Below, one piece after another: positions 48,295 through 55,903 of a DNA stretch of 64,000 bases (the stretch's first letter is position 1; each line of letters opens with the position of its first letter). The notes beneath the pieces are model-generated. The model was not told where the DNA came from. It was given only the letters and a program-made list of their open reading frames with translations, and did not search any database. The position numbers were made by a program, and so were the translations under genes. Location of the stretch: NCBI RefSeq assembly GCF_000411255.1, contig NZ_KE150412.1, positions 10,197 through 74,196 on the forward strand, written 5' to 3'. Source of the DNA: Paenibacillus sp. HGH0039. Lineage in GTDB: Bacteria; Bacillota; Bacilli; Paenibacillales; NBRC-103111.

Positions 48295-49170
48295 ATGATA
48301 TCTAATGCGGCAGCGCTCTCTACCAAGGAACAAGTTCATCGTGCCAGAAAAGGTCTTCTACTCTTTTTAGGAATCCTGCTCGTTTTTTCTATTATCATGA
48401 ATATAGCCGTAATCTTGACGAAGAGCATCCCGCTCATCATCGTGTACATGTTTACGCCCGCGCTCTCTTCCATTCTAGCCCGGATTCTCTTGCGGGAAGG
48501 GTTTAAAGACGTATCGTTCAATCTCGGTAGCACGGGAATATGGAGAGGCATCGGGTTGGCCGTACTGATACCTATGATCATCTGTTTCATCACCTACTCC
48601 ATCGCCTGGTTCAGCGGACTAGCTATATTTCAACTTCCTGTGGGCGGTACGTTAGAACCGGTCTTCCATATTCTCGGACTGCAGCATCTGCCAACCCCGC
48701 TGAATTTCATTCTGATAGTCGTCGTGACCGGGATTCTGGGAAGCTTGATCAACCTGATCCCGGTTATGGGAGAAGAAGTCGGCTGGAGGGGGTACATGCT
48801 GACAAGGTTGGTCGATGCCAAAGTTCCGCGTCCCATCCTCGTTAGCGGTTTGATCTGGGCAACCTGGCATGTTCCAATCGTGATAGCCGGTTTATATGTA
48901 GCAGGGCCGTCCGTTATTCTCACTGTAGCCGGCCTCTACCTATGTATCGTTCCATTCGGCTATATTATCGCCTATTTGCGGCTTGCCACAGGCAGCGTCT
49001 GGCCTGCGGTTATCATCCATTCCGTGTGGAATGCCGTTGTTCAAGGACCATTCGCGCGTGCAACTACCGGAAATCATACCGAAATTTGGATCGGAGAAAC
49101 CGGTATGATCACTGCTTTTATTATCTTTATTGCCGCGATCTTTGTATCCCGCAGAAAACTTCTTAAGTAA
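48295..49170 (+). CDS. CPBP-family intramembrane protease (Abi type)
   Basis: The 291-residue multi-pass membrane protein has about seven or eight helices. The CPBP motifs are EEVGWRGYM (Glu-Glu and Arg), WATWHVPI (His) and a His in IIHSVWNAV, which together form the glutamate/histidine active site of Rce1/Abi proteases. Bacillota members are often tied to bacteriocin self-immunity or membrane stress. The start is the ATG at 48295 with GGAAAGGG. The ~340-base gap before it holds only a small inverted repeat (near 48066) and a possible 8-codon leader (48201-48227). Confidence 0.9.
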   Translation: MISNAAALSTKEQVHRARKGLLLFLGILLVFSIIMNIAVILTKSIPLIIVYMFTPALSSILARILLREGFKDVSFNLGSTGIWRGIGLAVLIPMIICFITYSIAWFSGLAIFQLPVGGTLEPVFHILGLQHLPTPLNFILIVVVTGILGSLINLIPVMGEEVGWRGYMLTRLVDAKVPRPILVSGLIWATWHVPIVIAGLYVAGPSVILTVAGLYLCIVPFGYIIAYLRLATGSVWPAVIIHSVWNAVVQGPFARATTGNHTEIWIGETGMITAFIIFIAAIFVSRRKLLK

Positions 49171-49204
49171 GCCGGAAAGTTTCAGAGTATTGCCAATTAA
49201 AAAA

Positions 49205-49243
49205 AGCCTTCGTCCGGCCGTATACCGAACGAAGGCTTTTTTT
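49205..49243. terminator. Intrinsic terminator after the CPBP gene
   Basis: The stem AGCCTTCGT/ACGAAGGCT has A-run and T-run on its two sides, so it works for the plus strand and could be bidirectional. Confidence 0.88.
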
Positions 49244-49377
49244 GACCTTTCAACATATGGATCAGGAGTCTAACTTAACTATGCGTACAAATTTCTGAAG
49301 GACAGTCGAGCTGTGTTATTTCCATTCGAGAGATCGGAAGGAATACCTGTGTTCTTGTCCTCCGACATTCATATAAT

Positions 49378-49402
49378 AAAAAACTGCCGATTTTGCCGGC
49401 AG
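49378..49402 (-). terminator. Intrinsic terminator of the UvrA-like gene
   Basis: CTGCCG/CGGCAG stem with six T on the minus side, 25 bases after the stop at 49427. Confidence 0.8.
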
Positions 49403-49426
49403 CCTGTATGTCTGTGGATGTGATGA

Positions 49427-51682
49427 TTACATCAAGTATCTTCCCGTGATCGACTGCTCCGCATGGATGATCTGCGGAGGTGTGCCCTCGAACACCACCT
49501 GCCCGCCCTTGCTGCCTCCGTCCGGTCCCATATCGATGATCCAATCCGCTTGGCTGATCACATCGAGGTTGTGCTCGATGACGATCACGGTATTGCCGGC
49601 ATCCACGAGGCGGTTCATAATCTCCAGCAGGTGACCGATATCTGACATATGCAGCCCGGTCGTCGGCTCGTCCATCACGTAGATGCTGCCTTTCTTATGC
49701 AGCTCGCTTGCCAGCTTGATCCGCTGGCATTCCCCGCCCGAGAGCGTGCTGAGCGGCTGGCCGAGTGTAATATAGTTCAGCCCCACATCACTCATCGCCT
49801 GGAGCTTGCGCACAACCTCTTTTAGCTGGAAAAAATCCAATGCCTGCTCCACCGTCATCTCCAGCACTTCCGCAATTGACTTTCTGTTCAGCTTGTACGC
49901 GAGCACTTCTTCTTTGAACCGTCTCCCCCCGCATACTTCGCATGGCAGCTTCACACTGTCGAGGAATGCAAGGTCGGTATATACAACACCCAGCCCTTGA
50001 CAGTTCTCGCAAGCCCCCTTGGAGTTGAAGCTGAACAAGCCTTGATTGACTTTGTTCGCGGCAGCAAACGCCTTGCGCACATCGTCCATAATACCTGTGT
50101 AGGTCGCAGGATTCGAACGTGTCGACACGCCTACCGCCGACTGGTCGATGACAATCGCATCCGGATGCTGGCCGAGGAATATTTCGTTAATCAGCGTACT
50201 CTTGCCCGAGCCGGCCACACCCGTAACTACTGTCAGCACTCCGGTTGGGATATCTACACTCACATTCCGCAGGTTGTGAAGTGTGGCATCCTTGATGGAC
50301 AGCTTGCCGGATGGCTGCCTGCAATCATGCTTTGTCTGGAGCTGCCGCTTCATATGGGTGCCGGTCAATGTCTCTGCCTCCAGCAGGCCTTGGAAGCTTC
50401 CTTCATACACGATGGCACCGCCGCGGCTGCCGGCGTAAGGACCGACATCGACGATATGATCCGCCACCTTGATCACATCGGGATCATGCTCGACGACGAT
50501 CACGGTATTGCCCTTGTCGCGCAGCTTCTGAAGCAATTCATTTAACCGGTGTACGTCACGGGGATGCAGGCCAATGCTGGGTTCATCAAAGATGTACGTG
50601 ACATCCACCAGACTGCCGCTTAGGTGCTTCACCATCTTGACCCGCTGCGACTCGCCGCCGGACAATGTATCCGTCTCGCGGTCCAGCGTCAAATAGTCAA
50701 GCCCGATGTCCACCAGATGCTGCAGCCGCTCTGTCAGCGACTTAACGATCGGCGCGGCGACAGCATCGTCAATCTCCCGAATGACGCGAATGAGCCGGCC
50801 GACCTCCATGGAAGACATCTCCGCAATGTTGAGCCCATTGACTTTGCAGCTGAGCGCGGCCTGACTGAGTCTCGCGCCGTGGCAGCTGGAACAGGGACCC
50901 TCGGAGATGTACGGCGCAACCGTTTTTTGTGTGCGCTCGGACTTCGTCTTCACATCCTGCTTGATGTATTTGTTGGTGAACTTCTCAATGACGCCTTCCA
51001 CGGTAATGTTAATTGTCTTCCCTCCGAACAGCGTCGCCACTTTCCTCGCCTTGCCGTACAGCAGTTGTTCCAGCTCCTCCTCCGAATAATCGCTCAGCTT
51101 CTTGTCGGGATCGAAGGGCCCCGACTGTATGATTATTGTCCAATCCATGCTGTCCACCGAATAGCCCGGCAGCAGAATTGCCCCTTCATGGAGCGACTTT
51201 GACTTGTCCAGCGCCTTGCTCATGTTGACGCACAGGCTGCGACCGATCCCGTTACATTCGGGACACATGCCTTGCGGATCGTTAAAAGAGAACATGTTGG
51301 CTTGTCCGACATAGGGCTGACCCGCTCGTGAGAATAGAAGACGGAGAATGGGAGAGATATCGGTAATCGTGCCCATCGTGGAATGGGAGCCGCCGCCCAG
51401 CCGCTTCTGATCGACGATAACAGCCATGCTCAGGTTTTCGATCGCGTCCGCATCCGGCTGCGGATAGCGGGGCAGGAAAGTACGCACGAACATGCTGAAG
51501 TTCTCATTCAGCAAGCGCGTGGATTCTGCGGCAATCGTATCGAAGACGATCGATGACTTGCCGGATCCGGATACCCCGGTGAATATCGTGATCTTCCGCT
51601 TGGGAATACGTAAGGATACGTTCTTTAGATTATTTTCCCTCGCAGCCGAGATGACGATATATTCCTGATTAGATTCGCTCAT
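49427..51682 (-). CDS. UvrA-like ABC ATPase (short form, ~751 residues)
   Basis: This is a twin-ABC protein of the UvrA family: first Walker A GVSGSGKSS, second GVAGSGKST, signatures LSGGESQR and LSGGECQR, Walker B with IFDEPS and VMDEPT, and zinc-finger pairs CPECNGIG, CSSCHG, CENCQG and CEVCGG. It is about 200 residues shorter than housekeeping UvrA, fitting the UvrA2/DrrC class, which lacks the UvrB-binding insertion and is linked to tolerance of DNA-binding drugs. The start is ATG 51682 with GGAAGGG. It stands alone. Whether it protects against the local cluster product is unknown. Confidence 0.9.
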   Translation of the reverse strand: MSESNQEYIVISAARENNLKNVSLRIPKRKITIFTGVSGSGKSSIVFDTIAAESTRLLNENFSMFVRTFLPRYPQPDADAIENLSMAVIVDQKRLGGGSHSTMGTITDISPILRLLFSRAGQPYVGQANMFSFNDPQGMCPECNGIGRSLCVNMSKALDKSKSLHEGAILLPGYSVDSMDWTIIIQSGPFDPDKKLSDYSEEELEQLLYGKARKVATLFGGKTINITVEGVIEKFTNKYIKQDVKTKSERTQKTVAPYISEGPCSSCHGARLSQAALSCKVNGLNIAEMSSMEVGRLIRVIREIDDAVAAPIVKSLTERLQHLVDIGLDYLTLDRETDTLSGGESQRVKMVKHLSGSLVDVTYIFDEPSIGLHPRDVHRLNELLQKLRDKGNTVIVVEHDPDVIKVADHIVDVGPYAGSRGGAIVYEGSFQGLLEAETLTGTHMKRQLQTKHDCRQPSGKLSIKDATLHNLRNVSVDIPTGVLTVVTGVAGSGKSTLINEIFLGQHPDAIVIDQSAVGVSTRSNPATYTGIMDDVRKAFAAANKVNQGLFSFNSKGACENCQGLGVVYTDLAFLDSVKLPCEVCGGRRFKEEVLAYKLNRKSIAEVLEMTVEQALDFFQLKEVVRKLQAMSDVGLNYITLGQPLSTLSGGECQRIKLASELHKKGSIYVMDEPTTGLHMSDIGHLLEIMNRLVDAGNTVIVIEHNLDVISQADWIIDMGPDGGSKGGQVVFEGTPPQIIHAEQSITGRYLM

Positions 51683-51994
51683 GATTGACACCCTTCCGAT
51701 TGTTAATTTCCACTTGAATTCACATTGTACCATCCGCCGTGCATAGAAAGTATCAACCTGGGAGGTGATGCGATAGCTCTTCTCGGTTTGATGTTTAGAG
51801 ATAGCTGCTCCTCATGCTTTGGATGATTACTGAAATCCGGACTATGTAAAGAATCCTTTTTGCGTTATCCACTTCCTCCCATAAGAACGGGGCTTAGCAA
51901 ATGGATCGCTCACATACTAGCTTTATCCATACGCATCTAGTGTAAACATATCACGAAACGACAAGAACTTGGCAGATTGTCCGGAAAAGACATT

Positions 51995-52025
51995 AAACCG
52001 GCTGCAAACGATATGCAGCCGGTTT
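51995..52025. terminator. Hairpin terminator downstream of the ArsR-SRPBCC pair
   Basis: 12-bp stem (AAACCGGCTGCA/TGCAGCCGGTTT). The T-tail is short (TTTAA). No gene is seen in 51683-52109. Confidence 0.65.
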
Positions 52026-52109
52026 AGGTTGATTCGGGTCAAGCATGGTTCAACTATCGTTCCCATTGGTTTTAGCCTTCAGGAAAGAGATAGTTAGCAC
52101 CGAATGTGG

Positions 52110-52529
52110 TTATTGTTCCAACAACTTTTCAAGATTACCGCACCATTTGGTCCAGCCATACTTGGCTCCATTAAGTGCTTGATCATTTGAGATGCCGGTT
52201 TGTTCGAGATGAAGGTTAACCTTTCCGTCTCCTAAATCCTTCAGCGTCCAGGTAACCGTGTGTTTCTCCCCGCTGGCCCAAGTATAGGACAACCGGTTGG
52301 GTACGTCCACGACAAGCACTTCACCTTCAATAATTCCGTTCCACCATTCGGTCGGCTGCGCGCGGAACTGAAAACGGTGTCCTACGACGGGCTTAAAATC
52401 ATTCTCCATCGCTTGACCGGTGTGGATGTCGGCCACCCATCTGGCAAGCTTGCTTGAATCGGTTAAGGCGGACCAAAGCTTCTCAATCGATGTCTTATAC
52501 TGAAAATCCAGGGACAAGGTTAAACTCAT
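52110..52529 (-). CDS. SRPBCC / AHSA1-domain protein
   Basis: The 139-residue START-like fold protein carries the hallmarks of the AHSA1/SRPBCC group: an N-terminal beta-strand with the IEKLWSALTD helix, WWNGIIEGEV, LSYTWASGEKHTVTWTL and a C-terminal helix with GWTKWCGNLEKLLEQ. It is probably a small ligand-binding or stress protein. The ATG at 52529 overlaps the ArsR stop by four bases (ATGA) and has GAGGAGG inside the ArsR gene, so translation is coupled. ArsR-SRPBCC pairs are common in Bacillota. Confidence 0.9.
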   Translation of the reverse strand: MSLTLSLDFQYKTSIEKLWSALTDSSKLARWVADIHTGQAMENDFKPVVGHRFQFRAQPTEWWNGIIEGEVLVVDVPNRLSYTWASGEKHTVTWTLKDLGDGKVNLHLEQTGISNDQALNGAKYGWTKWCGNLEKLLEQ

Positions 52530-52855
52530 TCTTCTTCCTCCTCTAATAGTTGGTTCAATCGCAATAAATTTGTACTCCAGAACTTGCTGTAGAAAGCCAC
52601 CCAATCTTGAATTTCTCTAAGTGGAGAGGCGTTTAGCCTAAATCGCGTTTCTCTGCCGACTTTACGGTCAAGTACCAGTCCGGCTTCTTTAAGGATGGTC
52701 AAATGTTTGGATACCGCCGTACGGCCCATTTGAAACTGTGCCGTTAATTCATGAAGAGGTATCTCCTCTGCTTCCGCTAACAGATGAATTAGTCGGCGCC
52801 TAGTTGGATCTGCAATCGCGTCAAACACATCCCGCAACTGATGGTCCTCGCTCAC
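52526..52855 (-). CDS. ArsR-family winged-helix regulator
   Basis: The ~109-residue regulator has FDAIADPTRRRLIHLL at the start and the recognition helix MGRTAVSKHLTILKEAGLV, with a following wing (VGRETRFRLN). No metal-binding Cys pair is seen, as usual for ArsR proteins paired with SRPBCC genes. The likely start is a GTG at 52855 with GGAG upstream; an ATG at 52879 is the alternative. Two copies of a palindrome in its own promoter mark probable autoregulation. Confidence 0.9.
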   Translation of the reverse strand: MSEDHQLRDVFDAIADPTRRRLIHLLAEAEEIPLHELTAQFQMGRTAVSKHLTILKEAGLVLDRKVGRETRFRLNASPLREIQDWVAFYSKFWSTNLLRLNQLLEEEEE

Positions 52856-52893
52856 AACACCCTCTCCTAAATCGTTCATTGATTCTCTTATTA

Positions 52894-52945
52894 GACACCA
52901 TTTGGTGACACTTTTATTATATGACACCATTTGGTGTCTCGTCAA
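52894..52945 (-). promoter_or_regulatory. Promoter with two ArsR operator palindromes
   Basis: TTGACG (52940-52945) and TATAAT (52916-52921) are 18 bases apart. The palindrome GACACCATTTGGTGTC fills the spacer (52923-52938) and a near copy (52894-52909) lies just downstream of the -10. Binding at both would block RNA polymerase. Confidence 0.85.
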
Positions 52946-52996
52946 GCGGAATAGCGGCCGATCACACTTTTAAAGTTAGTAAGAACTTGCATGCAT

Positions 52997-53019
52997 AAAA
53001 AAAACCGCGCACTGCGCGG
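52997..53019 (-). terminator. Intrinsic terminator of the HxlR gene
   Basis: Stem CCGCGC/GCGCGG followed by eight T on the minus strand, 23 bases after the stop. Confidence 0.88.
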
Positions 53020-53041
53020 AACTTAACAAGTACAACCGGAT

Positions 53042-53383
53042 TCAGCTATGTTGGTTTTTTACTCCCCACTCACATAAATCTTCCAAAATGGGTAATAGGC
53101 TTTCCGCTTTATTTGTGAGACTGTACTCGACTTTAGGGGGAACTTGGGGATACTCTTTCCGTTTAACCAGGCCGTCCGCTTCCAATTCTTTTAATTGTGA
53201 ACTCAATGTTTTATAAGTAATTGCTCCTATTTGTCTTTTCAGATCATTAAAACGTACAGGCTGGTTTTCTGCCAAAAGATAAAGAATAACCATTTTCCAT
53301 TTGCCGGAAATGACGGACATTGTATAACCAAAAGGTGTATCTTGAATATGTTTAACTTTCCCTTTATATTCAGCCATACTCAT
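53042..53383 (-). CDS. HxlR-family regulator
   Basis: The 113-residue winged-helix protein shows the family pattern: GYTMSVISGKWKMVILYLL, RFNDLKRQIGAITYKTLSSQLKEL and the wing REYPQVPPKVEYSLT-like segment (here KEYPQVPPKVEY). The N-terminal Cys of redox-sensing members is absent. The start is ATG 53383 with AAAGGA. It is divergent from a truncated ridA gene, and HxlR regulators often control such a neighbour, so it may have lost its target. Confidence 0.9.
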   Translation of the reverse strand: MSMAEYKGKVKHIQDTPFGYTMSVISGKWKMVILYLLAENQPVRFNDLKRQIGAITYKTLSSQLKELEADGLVKRKEYPQVPPKVEYSLTNKAESLLPILEDLCEWGVKNQHS

Positions 53384-53488
53384 ATTTACACTATCCTTTC
53401 GGGTAGTACCTATCAAAATAGTGCGTACTACTTATTTATTTGTGCTCAGTTTATACTAACCTTACTTTGAAGTAAAGGAGAGAAAAAA

Positions 53489-53638
53489 ATGACTACTGCT
53501 ACAACCTACAATCACGGTGTTGCGTGGGAAGAAGCTTTCGGTGTCTCCCAAGGCTACAGCTCATTGATGAGTGTCCTTAACATATGGGTATACGAGCCAA
53601 GTGCTGCCGGTTTTTCTTACGCTCCTGCGCAGCCGTGA
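53489..53638 (+). pseudogene. Truncated RidA-family gene remnant
   Basis: A strong ribosome site (AAAGGAGAG) and ATG start a 49-codon frame. Its first ~22 residues (TYNHGVAWEEAFGVSQGYS) look like the N-terminus of RidA-family imine deaminases, normally about 130 residues. After that the match is lost and a stop follows at 53636. An internal deletion is the simplest explanation. A plus-strand terminator remains downstream. The alternative is a short functional peptide. Confidence 0.6.
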
Positions 53639-53694
53639 GTAATAAAGTTATTCAACCGGTCGGCAATAAACACAAATTTTTGTCTTGAGCCAAT

Positions 53695-53718
53695 TGCCGG
53701 GTCGTGCCGGCAGTTTTT
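53695..53718 (+). terminator. Intrinsic terminator after the ridA remnant
   Basis: TGCCGG/CCGGCA stem followed by GTTTTT on the plus strand. Confidence 0.75.
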
Positions 53719-53741
53719 ACGCTATCCTTAGGTTCAGAGCC

Positions 53742-55421
53742 TCATCTTTTGCTCCAAGAATCCTTTAACGAGACGATCCGGTTAAATACAAGCCGATCCT
53801 TGGTACTATATTTTGTATCCGCACAAAAATAGCCATGTCGGAAGAATTGGAATTTCTGTTCTGGAGAGGCATATTTGACGAAAGGTTCCATTAAAACATC
53901 CTTTATGCTGACCAATGAGGCAGGATTTATCCTTTCAGTCCACCCCCCACTATCCTCCTTCGAATTGTCTTGATCGAGCAGCAGTTTATCATAAAGATTA
54001 ACATCTGCCTTAACGGCGTGGTCCGCAGATACCCAATGAATTGTCCCCTTCACCTTACGCCCTGTAAACCCCGTGCCGCTCTTTGTAAGCGGGTCGTAAG
54101 TGCAGTGAAGTTCCGATATTTCACCGGTTTCCCGGTCCTTGATCACTTCTTCACATTGGATGAAATACGCCCCTTTCAGCCTTACCTCGGCATTCGGACT
54201 CAGCCTGTGAAACCCCTTGAGCGGCTGCTCCATAAAATCATCACGCTCAATATAAATTATATTGGAAAAAGGGACTTCTCTTTTCCCTAGAGATTCGTTT
54301 TCGCTGTTATTTTCTATCGTTAACAATTCCACCTCATCTGGAGGATAATTGGTAATGACGACTTTTAGAGGGTTCAATACTGCCATGACACTAACCGTTT
54401 TTTCTTTCAAATCCTGTCTGAGGCAATGATCTAAAAGGGAAATATCTACCGTACTTTCCGTTCGAATATTGCCAATTAATTCGATGAAATTGCGGATGCT
54501 TTCCGACGTGAAGCCTCTTCTTCTAAGCCCTTGGATGGTTGGAAGCCTTGGGTCATCCCAGCCGTCAACGTATCCTCCTTCTACCATCGGTCTTAAAAAG
54601 CGTTTGCTTGTCACAACACCTGTAATGTTCAGCCTGCCAAACTCCCTTTGCCGCGGCGGTTCATGGTAACCAAGTTCTTTTAAGACCCATTCGTACAAGG
54701 GACGGTGGTCTTTAAATTCAATTGAGCATAAAGAATAGGTGATCCCTTCGAGTGCGTCTTGAATAGGATGAGCAAAATCGTACATCGGATAGATGCACCA
54801 GTCACTTCCTGTCCTGTAATGCTCAGCATAAATAATTCGATAAATAATAGGATCACGCATATTTAAATTCGGCGAAGCCATGTCAATTTTGGCACGAACA
54901 ACCTTAGAAGCAACTGGGAAATCGCCGTTTTTCATTTTTTCAAAAAGTTCCAGATTTTCCTCGACTGAACGATTTCTATTAGGACTGTCTACACCCGGCT
55001 CCGTCAAAGTCCCTCGATACTTCGTTACTTCGTTTGGTGTCAAATCACAGACGTAGGCTTTCCCCTGCTTGATCAGTTTAACTGCAGCATTATAGATTTC
55101 GTTCGAGTAATCGGAGCCAAAGTAAATGTGGGTACCCGGATCGTATCCAAGCCACTTTATGTCTTCGATGATCGCGTTGACGTACTCGATGTCTTCTTTA
55201 AGTGGATTCGTATCATCAAAGCGTAAATGAAATGTCCCGTTAAACTTTTGAGCCACCGAATAATTCGTGTGAATGGCATAGGCGCTCCCAATGTGAAGGT
55301 AGCCATTAGGCTCGGGTGGAAAGCGCGTGCACATTTTGCTGTCAAAAGGGTTATGTTCAAGCTCTTCTTTAATCAACCTGAAAATAAAATTTTCGGTTAG
55401 ATGCTCCTTCTCGTTAACCAT
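53742..55421 (-). CDS. glnS: Glutaminyl-tRNA synthetase
   Basis: The 559-residue class I synthetase shows PPEPNGYLHIGSA (HIGH motif), FDDTNP, the GlnRS/GluRS-type DFAHPIQDALEGITYS, VTSKRFL in place of the KMSKS motif, and a C-terminal beta-barrel anticodon region. It charges tRNA-Gln directly, an alternative to the GatCAB amidation route usual in Firmicutes. The start is ATG 55421 with TTAGGAGGAG. A T-box leader that reads glutamine codons precedes it, so expression should rise when tRNA-Gln is uncharged. Confidence 0.95.
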   Translation of the reverse strand: MVNEKEHLTENFIFRLIKEELEHNPFDSKMCTRFPPEPNGYLHIGSAYAIHTNYSVAQKFNGTFHLRFDDTNPLKEDIEYVNAIIEDIKWLGYDPGTHIYFGSDYSNEIYNAAVKLIKQGKAYVCDLTPNEVTKYRGTLTEPGVDSPNRNRSVEENLELFEKMKNGDFPVASKVVRAKIDMASPNLNMRDPIIYRIIYAEHYRTGSDWCIYPMYDFAHPIQDALEGITYSLCSIEFKDHRPLYEWVLKELGYHEPPRQREFGRLNITGVVTSKRFLRPMVEGGYVDGWDDPRLPTIQGLRRRGFTSESIRNFIELIGNIRTESTVDISLLDHCLRQDLKEKTVSVMAVLNPLKVVITNYPPDEVELLTIENNSENESLGKREVPFSNIIYIERDDFMEQPLKGFHRLSPNAEVRLKGAYFIQCEEVIKDRETGEISELHCTYDPLTKSGTGFTGRKVKGTIHWVSADHAVKADVNLYDKLLLDQDNSKEDSGGWTERINPASLVSIKDVLMEPFVKYASPEQKFQFFRHGYFCADTKYSTKDRLVFNRIVSLKDSWSKR

Positions 55422-55458
55422 GTCGACTCCTCCTAATGAACTGGATATGGGAAAATCA

Positions 55459-55748
55459 ATAAAAAAAATCTCACCCCCAAGACCTTAAGTCTTGGGGACG
55501 AAATTTTCGTGGTGCCACCCCAGATTCATTAATATGTCGCCATATTAACCTTTTCAAGTACGGCATAGCAGTCCATGCTTATACTCTAGCTCTGTAACGG
55601 GAGCTCCCGTTATGCCATCCCCGCCTACGGTTCCGACATCCTGCTCTGAGGCTTGCTTCAGGGAAAAACTCTTGACTCCTTTTCAACTGCCGGAGCTCTC
55701 TGTACAAGAACATGTTCCCTTACTCTTCTCGTCATCGCGTTTAATTAT
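55459..55748 (-). ncRNA. T-box riboswitch of glnS
   Basis: The minus strand shows, in order, a stem I start (GATGACGAGAAGAGTA), an AG-rich bulge region, a probable specifier CAA (Gln) in GAAGCAAGCC, the T-box sequence GGGGTGGCACCACG (about 55509-55522), and a terminator stem CCCCAAGAC/GTCTTGGGG with eight T (55459-55499). Uncharged tRNA-Gln would pair with the specifier and T-box and favour the antiterminator. Confidence 0.9.
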
Positions 55749-55755
55749 TGAAATC

Positions 55756-55784
55756 ATATTATCAAAGCCTTCTCTTTTTTGCAA
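55756..55784 (-). promoter_or_regulatory. Sigma-A promoter of the glnS T-box transcript
   Basis: TTGCAA and TAATAT separated by 17 bases, just upstream of the T-box stem I. Confidence 0.7.
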
Positions 55785-55858
55785 ACTGCCGACAATTTCG
55801 TTGCAAAATGGCTACGATGATAACAGGGACGCGCCCAATCTTAATCATACGGACAAAA

Positions 55859-55896
55859 GTCTGCCAAAATCCGTCGTTAATCGGCTTCAGGCAGAC
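55859..55896 (-). terminator. Terminator after the PL8 lyase gene
   Basis: GTCTGCC/GGCAGAC stem with a 24-base interior and TTTTG on the minus strand, 8 bases after the stop. Confidence 0.6.
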
Positions 55897-55903
55897 ATTT
55901 GTT

